Shown: piece by piece, positions 8,866-17,564 of the stretch
Layout of the letters: every line of letters starts with the position of its first letter
Numbering within the stretch: the stretch's first letter is position 1
Assembly (NCBI RefSeq): GCF_017753665.1
Contig: NZ_CP072524.1
Coordinates: forward strand, 186,001-250,000
Length of the DNA: 64,000 bases
Direction of reading: 5' to 3'
DNA from: Neisseria sicca
Lineage (GTDB): Bacteria > Pseudomonadota > Gammaproteobacteria > Burkholderiales > Neisseriaceae
Program-made: the position numbers and the translations under genes
Notes under the pieces: generated by a model
What the model was told of the DNA's origin: nothing
The model's database searches: none
Seen by the model: the letters and a program-made list of their open reading frames with translations, nothing else

Positions 8866-10056
8866 ATGACCTGGCAAACCTCCCGCCGCCATTTCCTCCG
8901 CGCCTGCTCCGCCGCAGCCGGAGCCGGACTGGTGCAAGCCTGCGGCACCGGCACGACCGTTACCCCGTCCACTCAAACCGGCAACACAGCGAAAGCCCAA
9001 CCCGTGCAGCCCAAAACCAGCCATCCCCCACGCTCCGGCGACAACCTCCTCCGCGTCGTCGCCCCTTCCGGCTTTGCCGAAGACCCCAACCGCGTCAACG
9101 CAGGCTTGACCCGCCTCTATAACGCAGGTTTTACTGTGACCAACCAACAAGCAGGCAGCCGACGCTATCAACGCTTCGCTGGCTCCGACGCCCAACGTGC
9201 CGCCGACTTCCAAGAGGTCGCCACCGGCCGCGTTGAAACACCCAAAGTCCTCATGGGCTTGCGCGGCGGCTACGGCGCGGCACGCATCCTGCCGCAAATC
9301 GACTTCGCTTCACTCGGCGCCAGAATGCGCGAACGCGGCACCTTGTTCTTCGGCTTCAGCGACGTTTGCGCCGTCCAACTCGCCCTGCTCGCCAAAGGCA
9401 ATATGGCAAGCTTCGCCGGCCCTATGGTTTACAGCGAATTCGGCAAACCCGAACCCAGTGTCTTCACCATGGATTCGTTCATCCGCGGCACCACCAACAA
9501 CGTCAACATTATCGACGTTCCCGCCATCCAACGCGCCAACGTCAACGTCGAAGGTACCTTATGGGGCGGCAACCTCAGCGTTCTCGCCTCCCTCGCAGGC
9601 TCGCCCTATATGCCCGACATCCAAGGCGGCATCCTGTTCGTCGAAGACGTCAGCGAACAACCCTACCGCATCGAACGCATGTTGAACACGCTTTATCTTG
9701 CAGGCATCCTGCAAAAACAACGCGCCATCATCTTCGGCGACTTCCGCATGGGCACCATCCGCGATGTGTACGACTCAAGCTACGACTTCTCCGCCGTCGT
9801 CAACCACGTCTCACGCACCGCCAAAGTCCCCGTCCTGACAGGTTTCCCCTTCGGACACATCACCAATAAGAGCACCTTCCCCTTGGGTGCACATGCCAAA
9901 ATCCACAGTACAGCCAACGGCGGCTACACCGTAACCTTCAGCGGCTACCCTACCCTGAACCCCGCCGCCCTAACCCTCAACAACCTGCTGCCCCCGCCCA
10001 TGCCTACCTTTGACAGCTCTACTTACAGCCCCATAGTCGAAGAAATTACCGAATAA
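8866..10056 (+). CDS. ldcA: LD-carboxypeptidase (muramoyltetrapeptide carboxypeptidase, S66), exported
   Basis: A 396-residue serine peptidase of family S66 that removes the terminal D-Ala from murein tetrapeptides. The Ser-Glu-His triad is visible: Ser165 in FGFSD, Glu260 in FVEDVSEQPYR and His331 in FPFGHITN. The N-terminus is unusual: a twin-arginine motif SRRHFLR (residues 6-12), a short hydrophobic stretch and a lipobox-like LVQAC with Cys26. This suggests Tat export and possible lipidation, whereas E. coli LdcA is cytoplasmic. Neisserial LdcA is known to act in the periplasm. A low-complexity Thr/Pro linker (27-58) precedes the catalytic domain. Confidence 0.9.
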   Translation: MTWQTSRRHFLRACSAAAGAGLVQACGTGTTVTPSTQTGNTAKAQPVQPKTSHPPRSGDNLLRVVAPSGFAEDPNRVNAGLTRLYNAGFTVTNQQAGSRRYQRFAGSDAQRAADFQEVATGRVETPKVLMGLRGGYGAARILPQIDFASLGARMRERGTLFFGFSDVCAVQLALLAKGNMASFAGPMVYSEFGKPEPSVFTMDSFIRGTTNNVNIIDVPAIQRANVNVEGTLWGGNLSVLASLAGSPYMPDIQGGILFVEDVSEQPYRIERMLNTLYLAGILQKQRAIIFGDFRMGTIRDVYDSSYDFSAVVNHVSRTAKVPVLTGFPFGHITNKSTFPLGAHAKIHSTANGGYTVTFSGYPTLNPAALTLNNLLPPPMPTFDSSTYSPIVEEITE

Positions 10057-10076
10057 ACAAGATGCCGATCCAAGAG

Positions 10077-10106
10077 AAGGTCGTCTGAAAATTTTCAGAC
10101 GACCTT
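10077..10106 (+). terminator. DUS palindrome terminator after ldcA
   Basis: A 30-base perfect palindrome of two abutting DUS followed by T residues. Confidence 0.78.
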
Positions 10107-10217
10107 TTTACCCCCTAATCATTGAACCGATTAATGTTTTTTTGTACAATCCCCGCCATCTCAACCCTTTCTCAGGCCGTCGCAAAAGCGGCCTGAACCT
10201 TTTTGCAAAGAAAGCCC

Positions 10218-11813
10218 ATGTCCCAAGAAATCCTCGATCAAGTGCGCCGCCGCCGCACATTTGCCATCATCTCCCACCCCGACGCGGGTAAAACCACGCT
10301 GACCGAAAAACTCTTGCTGTTTTCAGGCGCAATTCAAAGCGCAGGTACGGTAAAAGGTAAGAAAACCGGCAAATTCGCCACTTCCGACTGGATGGAAATC
10401 GAGAAGCAGCGCGGCATTTCCGTCGCTTCGTCAGTGATGCAGTTCGACTACAAAGACCACACCGTCAACCTTTTGGACACGCCGGGACACCAAGACTTCT
10501 CCGAAGACACCTACCGCGTTTTAACTGCCGTTGACAGCGCGTTGATGGTCATCGACGCGGCAAAAGGCGTGGAAGCGCAAACCATCAAACTCTTGAACGT
10601 CTGCCGCCTGCGCAATACGCCGATTGTCACGTTCATGAACAAATACGACCGCGAAGTGCGCGATTCTTTGGAATTGCTGGACGAAGTGGAAAATATTTTA
10701 AAAATCCGCTGCGCGCCCGTTACTTGGCCGATCGGCATGGGCAAAAACTTCAAGGGCGTGTACCACATCCTGAACGACGAAATCTATCTCTTCGATGCAG
10801 GTGGTGAGCGACTGCCGCACGAGTTCGACATCATCAAAGGCATCGACAATCCCGAATTGGAACAACGCTTTCCGCTGGAAATCCAGCAGTTGCGCGACGA
10901 AATCGAATTGGTGCAGGCGGCTTCCAACGAGTTCAATCTCGACGAATTTCTCGCCGGCGAACTCACGCCCGTGTTCTTCGGCTCGGCGATTAATAACTTC
11001 GGTATTCAGGAAATCCTCAATTCATTGATTGACTGGGCGCCCGCGCCGAAACCGCGCGACGCGACCGTGCGTATGGTCGAGCCGGACGAGCCGAAATTCT
11101 CCGGATTTATCTTCAAAATCCAAGCCAATATGGATCCGAAACACCGCGACCGCATCGCCTTCTTGCGCGTCTGCTCCGGCAAATTTGAGCGCGGCATGAA
11201 GATGAAACACCTGCGCATCAACCGCGAAATCGCCGCCTCCAGCGTGGTTACATTCATGTCGCACGACCGCGAGCTGGTGGAAGAAGCCTACGCGGGCGAC
11301 ATCATCGGCATCCCGAACCACGGCAACATCCAAATCGGCGACAGCTTTTCTGAAGGCGAACAACTGGCGTTCACCGGCATCCCCTTCTTCGCGCCCGAAC
11401 TTTTCCGCAGCGTCCGCATCAAAAACCCGCTGAAAATCAAGCAACTGCAAAAAGGTTTGCAACAGCTCGGCGAAGAAGGCGCGGTTCAAGTCTTCAAACC
11501 GATGAGCGGCGCAGATTTGATTTTGGGCGCGGTCGGCGTGTTGCAGTTTGAAGTCGTTACCTCCCGCCTCGCCAACGAATACGGCGTGGAAGCCGTGTTC
11601 GACAGCGCATCCATCTGGTCGGCGCGCTGGGTATCGTGCGATGACAAGAAAAAACTGGCGGAGTTTGAAAGAGCCAACGCGGGCAACCTCTCCATCGACG
11701 CAGGCGGCAACCTCGCATACCTCGCCCCCAACCGCGTGAATTTGGGACTCACGCAAGAACGCTGGCCGGACATCGTGTTCCATGAAACGCGCGAGCATTC
11801 GGTGAAACTGTAA
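10218..11813 (+). CDS. prfC: Peptide chain release factor 3 (RF3)
   Basis: A 531-residue translational GTPase that recycles RF1/RF2 from the ribosome after peptide release. The G domain shows SHPDAGKTT (about residues 19-27), the effector region RGISVASS, DTPGHQDFSEDT and MNKYDRE, followed by domains II/III with the RF3-type C-terminus. The ATG at 10218 is preceded by AAAGAAAG; an upstream in-frame TTG adds only five residues. The gene converges with ubiC across a DUS terminator. Confidence 0.96.
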   Translation: MSQEILDQVRRRRTFAIISHPDAGKTTLTEKLLLFSGAIQSAGTVKGKKTGKFATSDWMEIEKQRGISVASSVMQFDYKDHTVNLLDTPGHQDFSEDTYRVLTAVDSALMVIDAAKGVEAQTIKLLNVCRLRNTPIVTFMNKYDREVRDSLELLDEVENILKIRCAPVTWPIGMGKNFKGVYHILNDEIYLFDAGGERLPHEFDIIKGIDNPELEQRFPLEIQQLRDEIELVQAASNEFNLDEFLAGELTPVFFGSAINNFGIQEILNSLIDWAPAPKPRDATVRMVEPDEPKFSGFIFKIQANMDPKHRDRIAFLRVCSGKFERGMKMKHLRINREIAASSVVTFMSHDRELVEEAYAGDIIGIPNHGNIQIGDSFSEGEQLAFTGIPFFAPELFRSVRIKNPLKIKQLQKGLQQLGEEGAVQVFKPMSGADLILGAVGVLQFEVVTSRLANEYGVEAVFDSASIWSARWVSCDDKKKLAEFERANAGNLSIDAGGNLAYLAPNRVNLGLTQERWPDIVFHETREHSVKL

Positions 11814-11822
11814 TGGATTAAA

Positions 11823-11855
11823 AAAGGTCGTCTGAAAACGTTTCAGACGACCTTT
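11823..11855. terminator. Bidirectional DUS terminator between prfC and ubiC
   Basis: 15-bp AAAGGTCGTCTGAAA arms with a 3-base loop between the convergent stops of prfC and ubiC. Confidence 0.78.
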
Positions 11856-11874
11856 CCTTATATTGCCGCGACAT

Positions 11875-12420
11875 TTAGCGCACGATACTCGCCAACCCCG
11901 GCAAAAAATATTCCGTCAATTCCAACACCTCGCCATCCCAATCGAAATAAGACCTGCGGGCAGCGACAGGTCGTCTGAAATCATCCTGACCGCCTGCGTT
12001 TTCCATCAGACAAAACTCGAATGCTGAACGCTTCAGGGGCAGCGTGCCGTCAAACAGCCGCTCGCCCAAAGGCTGCGTGCCGCAATCCAACACGCCGCGC
12101 CAGGCTTGCGATTGCGGGCTGCACGCGCTGCGCGCCTGTACGACGGGAACGCCGTCCAGATGCAGCAAAACATCGCGGACGAATTGCGAGGCGGCGGTTT
12201 CAGCATGGTTTTCGCCAAACGAATTGCCCTGCCCGTCCAGTTCACCCATATACAGCACTTTTACCGTAAAGCTGCCGCCCAAGGCGCGTAAAGCGGCGGT
12301 CAGCGATTGCGCTTGGCACAAGGCGGCGGCGCGTTCGTTCCAGCCTTGCGGCAGCTCGCTGGGAAGTTTGTCTTGCCAATTTAAAGGGAGATTCATGGGG
12401 TTTTGATTGATGGGTTTCAT
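11875..12420 (-). CDS. ubiC: Chorismate pyruvate-lyase
   Basis: A 181-residue enzyme that splits chorismate into 4-hydroxybenzoate and pyruvate, the first committed step of ubiquinone synthesis. It aligns by eye with E. coli UbiC: FVRDVLLHLDG (Arg82), TQPLGERLF (116-123) and LELTEYFLPG with the active-site Glu170. A DUS inside the gene is translated as DDFRRP. The ATG lies 22 bases from IS1655 copy 2. Reconstruction places this ATG originally three bases after the bioD stop, so the gene has probably lost its operon promoter and now depends on the IS or a local promoter. ubiD of the same pathway is at 57978. Confidence 0.88.
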   Translation of the reverse strand: MKPINQNPMNLPLNWQDKLPSELPQGWNERAAALCQAQSLTAALRALGGSFTVKVLYMGELDGQGNSFGENHAETAASQFVRDVLLHLDGVPVVQARSACSPQSQAWRGVLDCGTQPLGERLFDGTLPLKRSAFEFCLMENAGGQDDFRRPVAARRSYFDWDGEVLELTEYFLPGLASIVR

Positions 12421-12442
12421 GTTTTAATCGTTTTCAGACGAC

Positions 12443-13522
12443 GGCGGATTCGCATTTGAAGTGCAACTTTCCCTAACAGAAAAAGGCCAGTATGCGGTAG
12501 CATACGGCCTTTCCTGCAAGAAAGATTGCCATGAGCTACACACAACTGACCCAAGACGAACGATACCATATCCAATACCTGTCCCGCCACTGCACCGTCA
12601 CAGAAATCGCCAAACAGCTTAACCGCCACAAAAGCACCATCAGCCGCGAAATCAGACGGCACCGCACCCAAGGGCAGCAATACAGTGCCGAAAAAGCACA
12701 GAAGCAGAGCCGGACTATCAAACAGCGTAAGCGAAAGCCCTATAAGCTTGATTCGCAGCTGATTCAACACATCGACACCCTTATCCGCCGCAAACTCAGT
12801 CCCGAACAAGTATGCGCCTACCTGCGCAAACATCACGGGATAACACTCCACCACAGCACCATTTACCGCTACCTCCGCCAAGACAAAAGCAACGGCGGCA
12901 CCTTGTGGCAACACCTCAGAATATGCAGCAAACCCTACCGCAAACGCTACGGCAGCACATGGACCAGAGGCAAAGTGCCCAACCGCGTCGGCATAGAAAA
13001 CCGACCCGCCATCGTCGACCAGAAAGCCCGCATCGGCGATTGGGAAGCCGACACCATCGTCGGCAAAGGACAGAAAAGCGCATTACTGACCTTGGTCGAA
13101 CGCGTTACCCGCTACACCATCATCTGCAAATTGGACAGCCTCAAAGCCGAAGACACTGCTCTGGCAGCCATTAGGGTATTAAGGGCACATAAAGCCAGAG
13201 TCCACACCATCACCATGGACAACGGTAAAGAATTTTACCAACACACCAAAATAGCCAAAGCATTGAAAGCGGAGACTTATTTTTGCCGCCCCTACCATTC
13301 TTGGGAGAAAGGGCTGAATGAGAACACCAACGGACTCATCCGACAATATTTCCCCAAGCAAACCGATTTCCGAAACATCAGCGATCGGGAGATACGCAGG
13401 GTTCAAGATGAGTTGAACCACCGGCCAAGAAAAACACTTGGCTACGAAACGCCAAGTGTTTTATTCTTGAATCTGTTCAAACCACTGATACACTAGTGTT
13501 GCACTTGAAATCCGAATCCAAG
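12443..13522. mobile_element. IS1655 (IS30 family), copy 2
   Basis: A 1080-bp element matching copy 1 in inverted orientation. It is flanked on both sides by GAC (12440-12442 and 13523-13525), consistent with a 3-bp target duplication. Its left flank is the interrupted uptake sequence TTTTCAGACGAC. Confidence 0.92.
12531..13496 (+). CDS. IS1655 transposase (IS30 family), copy 2
   Basis: 321 residues, identical to the transposase of copy 1, with an intact helix-turn-helix and DDE core. Identity of the two copies implies recent duplication or gene conversion and makes homologous recombination between them likely. Confidence 0.93.
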   Translation: MSYTQLTQDERYHIQYLSRHCTVTEIAKQLNRHKSTISREIRRHRTQGQQYSAEKAQKQSRTIKQRKRKPYKLDSQLIQHIDTLIRRKLSPEQVCAYLRKHHGITLHHSTIYRYLRQDKSNGGTLWQHLRICSKPYRKRYGSTWTRGKVPNRVGIENRPAIVDQKARIGDWEADTIVGKGQKSALLTLVERVTRYTIICKLDSLKAEDTALAAIRVLRAHKARVHTITMDNGKEFYQHTKIAKALKAETYFCRPYHSWEKGLNENTNGLIRQYFPKQTDFRNISDREIRRVQDELNHRPRKTLGYETPSVLFLNLFKPLIH

Positions 13523-13558
13523 GACTTTTATGAGAAACAACGATCTTCTACTGAAAGA

Positions 13559-14479
13559 TTAGTATTTGTTCAGACGACCTTGGGGGAAAATGCTGCGATA
13601 GGCGGTGTATATACCGATCATTGCTACAGGGTAGAGAACCAAGTAAGTAATCACTAAGAAGATGAAGAACAAAATAAAAACAGGACCGGAAAGCGCGGTT
13701 GCTTGCTGTATCGATGCTTCTGTTGCAAATGCGGAAACGATGACTATCATAAATATGAACCAAAACGCGATACCGATACCCAGCCAAATTAAGCCGTATA
13801 CCAGCAGGGCAGGGATGTTGCAGCGGCAGGCATTGAAGCTGGCCTTAATGGCGGCAACAGGGTTCATATCCTCCAACATGACAAAGGCGGGAGCCAGCCA
13901 AAACATCATGGAGTAAATGGCGATAATAACCAACAGGATAATAAATAAAATCGGAAAGGCCGGCATAAAGTCTGCCCTTAAGAAATTTCCGTTGGCGAAC
14001 ATACCGAAAGGAATAACAACGGCCAAAGCTAAAAGCAGGCATATGACGATACTCAGCAGTAAAAGAATCAGGAATGCTCCGCTTTTTTTAATCGAAAATC
14101 CGGCAAACAGAGAGCCGAAGTTGAAATTCTTACCTTGCGCGGTTTGGGCTGCAAGCAGCACGATGCCACCGAGGAAACAAAAGCCCACCCAATAGAAAAA
14201 CAGATTGAAGAGCAATTCTCGGATTATTATGGTTGAGGTGAAATCATTGAAATCAGCGGGCGGGGGGCTTTCAATGCCTAGCAAACCGAATAGAAAACCT
14301 ACCGCGATAGGAATAAGGCTGATTAAAATAATTGCGCCCATCCATTTGAATTTGTTTTTACTGAAAATACGCCATGAGTCGGTAAACCAGCTTACCCCTT
14401 CGCCTGCGCGAAGACGTTTGGGTTCGTTGAAGGAGTTTTTTGGGGGGGTAGGGTGCTGGGAAGGTTGCAATGTTTCCAT
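13559..14479 (-). CDS. BPSS1780-family polytopic membrane protein
   Basis: A 306-residue integral membrane protein with about six hydrophobic helices after a polar N-terminus (about 40 residues, RAGEGVSWFTDSWRIF). The GEGxxWFxxxWRxF start and the PFxLEDMNPVAAIKASFxAC-like region match the BPSS1780 family of unknown function common in beta-proteobacteria. The frame is open five codons earlier from a TTG; the ATG giving METLQPS is preferred. The last codons overlap a DUS (PQGRLNKY). IS1655 copy 2 lies 36 bp past its stop. Confidence 0.75.
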   Translation of the reverse strand: METLQPSQHPTPPKNSFNEPKRLRAGEGVSWFTDSWRIFSKNKFKWMGAIILISLIPIAVGFLFGLLGIESPPPADFNDFTSTIIIRELLFNLFFYWVGFCFLGGIVLLAAQTAQGKNFNFGSLFAGFSIKKSGAFLILLLLSIVICLLLALAVVIPFGMFANGNFLRADFMPAFPILFIILLVIIAIYSMMFWLAPAFVMLEDMNPVAAIKASFNACRCNIPALLVYGLIWLGIGIAFWFIFMIVIVSAFATEASIQQATALSGPVFILFFIFLVITYLVLYPVAMIGIYTAYRSIFPQGRLNKY

Positions 14480-14561
14480 AAAAATAATTTCCAAGTTTAC
14501 AGATGAGAAAGGCTATCATTATATCATAAGCGTATATGGTTATTTGTTGAGAGTTTGACAA

Positions 14562-14593
14562 AAGGTCGTCTGAAAATTTTTCAGACGACCTTT
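14562..14593 (-). terminator. DUS palindrome terminator
   Basis: A 32-base palindrome of two DUS, between the start of the BPSS1780 gene and the stop of a 52-codon gene upstream on the same strand; it would isolate the two. Confidence 0.7.
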
Positions 14594-14733
14594 GTGTTTA
14601 GCATGAGGCAGTTTATAGCGTACCAAGATAAATTGCAGATGGGTTATTGGGCGATATGTTTCGAAATCTATCGGCAGACGATTTTCTGTTTTGGGAAGGA
14701 TACGTTTAAAGAACGATGGCAGCTTGCTGTCTG

Positions 14734-14892
14734 TCAGCTGAACCAAAAGCGGAAAACTAAATAAAAAACCAATGCCAACACGCCAGCCCAGACGACCAGC
14801 ATAAATCCTGCAACGGCCTGCCCTAATCGGTAAACGGGATTTTTACGTTCGTCTTCAGGCAGGGAAGGCTGAGTGTTTTTAGGTTCGGTCAT
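14734..14892 (-). CDS. Small single-span membrane protein, 52 aa
   Basis: A short minus-strand frame starting MTEPKNTQPSLPEDERKNP. A polar 20-residue N-terminus is followed by one strongly hydrophobic helix (about residues 25-47) and the ending FRFWFS. The composition and clean charge-then-helix layout suggest a genuine small inner-membrane protein with the N-terminus in the cytoplasm. Function unknown. It is divergent from trpF and separated from the next minus-strand gene by a DUS terminator. Confidence 0.55.
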   Translation of the reverse strand: MTEPKNTQPSLPEDERKNPVYRLGQAVAGFMLVVWAGVLALVFYLVFRFWFS

Positions 14893-15023
14893 GTTGTCGG
14901 CTCCCGTCGGTAATCGGATAAAGGCGTAAGGTTACGCCGTGGCGGGGAAAGATTCAAGTTTGCTGCATTTTTACAGCGGAATTTCTTCAAGAAGCCTGTT
15001 GCCGTCATGGCGGGCTGTTCCGC

Positions 15024-15029
15024 TATAAT
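15024..15029 (+). promoter_or_regulatory. Candidate -10 box of trpF promoter
   Basis: A perfect TATAAT lies 37 bases before the trpF start. A TTGCCG sits 19 bases upstream of it as a possible but widely spaced -35 element. Confidence 0.45.
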
Positions 15030-15065
15030 CCTTGCTTTCCGAATATCTTTAAAGAGAGGGGAGAT

Positions 15066-15683
15066 ATGAAAATCCGTACCAAAATATGCGGCATTACCCG
15101 CCCCGAAGATGCGCAATCTGCCGCTGATGCGGGCGCGGATGCCGTCGGGCTGGTGTTTTACGTGAAAAGCAAACGTGCGGTAACGGCGGAACAGGCGGCG
15201 GAAATTGTGGCTGCATTGCCGCCCTTTGTGTCGGTGGTTGCTTTATTTGTTAATGAAACGGCGGACAATATCCGCGAAATCCTGCACCAAGTGCCGATAG
15301 ACGTGATTCAGTTTCATGGTGATGAAGACGATGATTTTTGCCGCCAATTTGACCGTCCGTATCTCAAAGCCGTGCGCGTGCAGTCAGCCGCCGATATTCA
15401 GACGGCCTGCGCCAGGTTCCCCAACGCGCGTGCGCTGTTGTTCGACGCTTACCATCCTACCGAATACGGCGGCACGGGGCAGAGCTTCGATTGGACGCTG
15501 TTGCGCGGCAATATCGGCAAACCGTGGATTTTGGCGGGCGGCCTGACGCCGGAAAATGTTGCCGATGCGGTGAGAATCAGCGGCGCGGCGGCGGTGGACG
15601 TATCCGGCGGCGTGGAAAGCGCGGCAGGGATGAAAGACAAGGAAAAAATAGCGGCGTTTGTGGCGGCTGCAAAGGTCGTCTGA
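15066..15683 (+). CDS. trpF: Phosphoribosylanthranilate isomerase
   Basis: A 205-residue TIM-barrel enzyme that performs the Amadori rearrangement of PRA to CdRP in tryptophan synthesis. KICGIT (residues 6-11, active-site Cys8), FVNET, QFHGDE, the catalytic Asp in LLFDAY and the phosphate-binding ILAGGLTPENV and DVSGGVE are all present. It is a free-standing trpF. Its stop codon is supplied by a DUS: the last residues KVV-stop are AAG GTC GTC TGA. GAGAGGGGAG precedes the ATG. Confidence 0.95.
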   Translation: MKIRTKICGITRPEDAQSAADAGADAVGLVFYVKSKRAVTAEQAAEIVAALPPFVSVVALFVNETADNIREILHQVPIDVIQFHGDEDDDFCRQFDRPYLKAVRVQSAADIQTACARFPNARALLFDAYHPTEYGGTGQSFDWTLLRGNIGKPWILAGGLTPENVADAVRISGAAAVDVSGGVESAAGMKDKEKIAAFVAAAKVV

Positions 15684-15713
15684 AACTGGAAATCTGATTT
15701 TCAGACGACCTTT
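15671..15713 (+). terminator. DUS hairpin overlapping the trpF stop
   Basis: 15-bp inverted DUS arms; the left arm contains the trpF stop codon and the right arm is followed by T residues. Confidence 0.72.
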
Positions 15714-15730
15714 GTTGATAAAGGAATGAG

Positions 15731-16633
15731 ATGGAACGTTATTCTGTACATTTGAAACTGCTGGGGATGGCGGTGTTGTGGGGTGCGTCTTGGCCGATGG
15801 GGCGGATGCTGGGGCAGTCGCTTCCGCCGCTGACGGGCGGGGCGGTTCGGTTTGTGCTGGCTTCGGTTTTGTTGTTGGGCTGGTTGTTTACGCGCAGCAG
15901 GTTTGCGACTTTGGCGGCTTTGTCGGCGCGGCAATGGCTGGGCTTGACAGTGGCCGCTTCCGTCGGGGTGTGCGGCTATGCGGTGTTTTTTATGTTGGGT
16001 TTGCAGGCAATGCCGGCGGGTAAGGCGGCGGTGGTCGTGGCGGTGAATCCCGTGCTGACGCTGCTGCTGGCGGCTTGGCTTTTCGGCGAGCGTTTAAACG
16101 CGAAGATTTTGGCGGGTATGCTGCTGGCGGTTTTTGGTGCAATAACGGCGGTAACGCAAGGGCAGCCGTTGGCGGTATTGTCGGGCGGCATCAAGGCAGG
16201 GGAGTGGCTGATTTTCGGCTGTGTGGTCTGCTGGGCGGCTTATACTTTAATCGGACGTGCGGTTTTGCGCGGGATAGACGCGCTGACGGTAACGGCGGCA
16301 ACGTCGTTCATCGGCGCGCTGATGTTGTCAGTGGTGGCGTTGTGGACGGACGGATTGCCGTTTGAGGCAATGGCGGCGATGGATGCACGCGGTTGGACGG
16401 CATTGGCGTGGCTGGTCATCGGCGCGACGGTATTGGCCTACGCGTGGTATTTCGAAGGCGTGAAGACTTTGGGTGCAGGCAGCGCGGCGGCGTATATTAC
16501 GCTCGTACCGATTTTCGGTATGCTCAGCTCGGCGTGGGTTTTGGGCGAACCGCTGCATATTTCGTTGGTCGCGGGCTGCGCTGCGGCAGTCGGCGGCATG
16601 ACGCTGATGCGGTACGGGCAGAAGGTCGTCTGA
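15731..16633 (+). CDS. EamA-family drug/metabolite transporter
   Basis: A 300-residue inner-membrane permease with ten predicted helices in two EamA repeats (about residues 8-140 and 150-290), including the AVLWGASWPMGR start and the EPLHISLVAGCAAAVGG-type last helix. The substrate is unknown; family members export amino acids, nucleosides or drugs. Like trpF upstream, the C-terminal KVV-stop is encoded by a DUS. It probably forms a loose unit with the glycosylase-like gene 53 bp downstream. Confidence 0.85.
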   Translation: MERYSVHLKLLGMAVLWGASWPMGRMLGQSLPPLTGGAVRFVLASVLLLGWLFTRSRFATLAALSARQWLGLTVAASVGVCGYAVFFMLGLQAMPAGKAAVVVAVNPVLTLLLAAWLFGERLNAKILAGMLLAVFGAITAVTQGQPLAVLSGGIKAGEWLIFGCVVCWAAYTLIGRAVLRGIDALTVTAATSFIGALMLSVVALWTDGLPFEAMAAMDARGWTALAWLVIGATVLAYAWYFEGVKTLGAGSAAAYITLVPIFGMLSSAWVLGEPLHISLVAGCAAAVGGMTLMRYGQKVV

Positions 16634-16686
16634 AAAGGCGGCAACCGGCTGCTTTGTGTTCAATATTTTTTATCAAGGAAATCATG

Positions 16687-17280
16687 ATGTCCGCTCCGCT
16701 TGAAATCGAAATCCACCCTTTTCCCGCCTTGCTGCCGCCGCAGGCGACGGTAATGATGATGGGGACGTTTCCGCCCAAGGAAGACAAACGCGCGATGCAG
16801 TTTCATTATCCGAATTTCCAAAACGATATGTGGCGCGTCTATGGGCTGGTGTTTTTTAATGATGCGGCGCATTTCCAGATGCCGTCTGAAAAAGCGTTTG
16901 ATGCGGAGAAAATCAAGGCGTTTTTGAGCGAACGGGGGATTGCGTCCTGCCCGACCGTGTTGAAGGCGGTGCGGGAACACGGTAATGCGTCGGACAAGTT
17001 TTTGCAAGTGATCGAAACTGTCGATTTGGCGGCGGTGTTGGCGCAGATGCCCGACTGCCGCTATATCTGCACCACCGGAGGTAAGGCGACGGAAATCCTG
17101 CTCGATATTCAGGGCGGCGGCATCAAAATGCCGAAAACGGGCGAAACCGTGCCGTTTCCGTTTGCCGGACGGGATTTGACCCTGACCCGCCTGCCGTCCA
17201 CTTCGCGCGCCTATCCTTTGAGTTTGGCGAAAAAGGCAGCGGCGTATCGGGCGTTTTTCGAAATGGCGGGTTTGGTGTGA
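16687..17280 (+). CDS. Uracil-DNA glycosylase superfamily protein
   Basis: A 197-residue protein with the GTFPP motif near residue 26 in the position of UDG motif 1, an aromatic and Asn/His-rich stretch (FHYPNFQNDMWRVYG) and a late LPSTSRAY segment in the position of the UDG motif-2 loop. These match the branch of the superfamily that removes uracil or deaminated bases. The specificity is not predictable. Two start codons overlap (16684 and 16687); AAGGA at 16675-16679 is better spaced for the second. An ATGCCGTCTGAA uptake sequence of the other Neisseria dialect lies inside the gene (16879-16890). Confidence 0.65.
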   Translation: MSAPLEIEIHPFPALLPPQATVMMMGTFPPKEDKRAMQFHYPNFQNDMWRVYGLVFFNDAAHFQMPSEKAFDAEKIKAFLSERGIASCPTVLKAVREHGNASDKFLQVIETVDLAAVLAQMPDCRYICTTGGKATEILLDIQGGGIKMPKTGETVPFPFAGRDLTLTRLPSTSRAYPLSLAKKAAAYRAFFEMAGLV

Positions 17281-17395
17281 GGTACTTATACCGTCGTTAC
17301 ATCTCGCCTGCGCAAGGATGAGTTGCAGTGTGGCACATACTTGGATGTTTTAAGATACGGGTGTTTGAGAAACAGTTTCTTAAGTTCAAAAATGA

Positions 17396-17415
17396 ATTCC
17401 CGCCTGCACGGGAAT
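17396..17415. repeat. dRS3-type 20-bp repeat
   Basis: ATTCCC, eight variable bases, GGGAAT: the core neisserial dRS3 inverted repeat, in the gap between the glycosylase-like gene and pgi. Confidence 0.75.
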
Positions 17416-17498
17416 GACGGGAGTTAGAGGATGCCTTGTTATGAAAGTCAAATGAACCGTTATCTGTATTTCTGTATTAACGGTAGCGGTATTCGGTG

Positions 17499-17546
17499 AA
17501 AAGGTCGTCTGAAAAACCTTGAATCTGGGTTTTCAGACGACCTTTT
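17499..17546 (-). terminator. DUS hairpin terminator of pgi
   Basis: Inverted AAAAGGTCGTCTGAAAA arms of about 19 bp, located 18 bases past the pgi stop. Confidence 0.78.
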
Positions 17547-17564
17547 GTCTGACGGCTGCTGTCT

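Noticed and set aside
5729..13522. Composite transposon formed by the two IS1655 copies
   Set aside because: The enclosed genes (rho, prfC, ldcA, ubiC) are core genes and the flanks fit an inversion; no cargo or outer target duplication.
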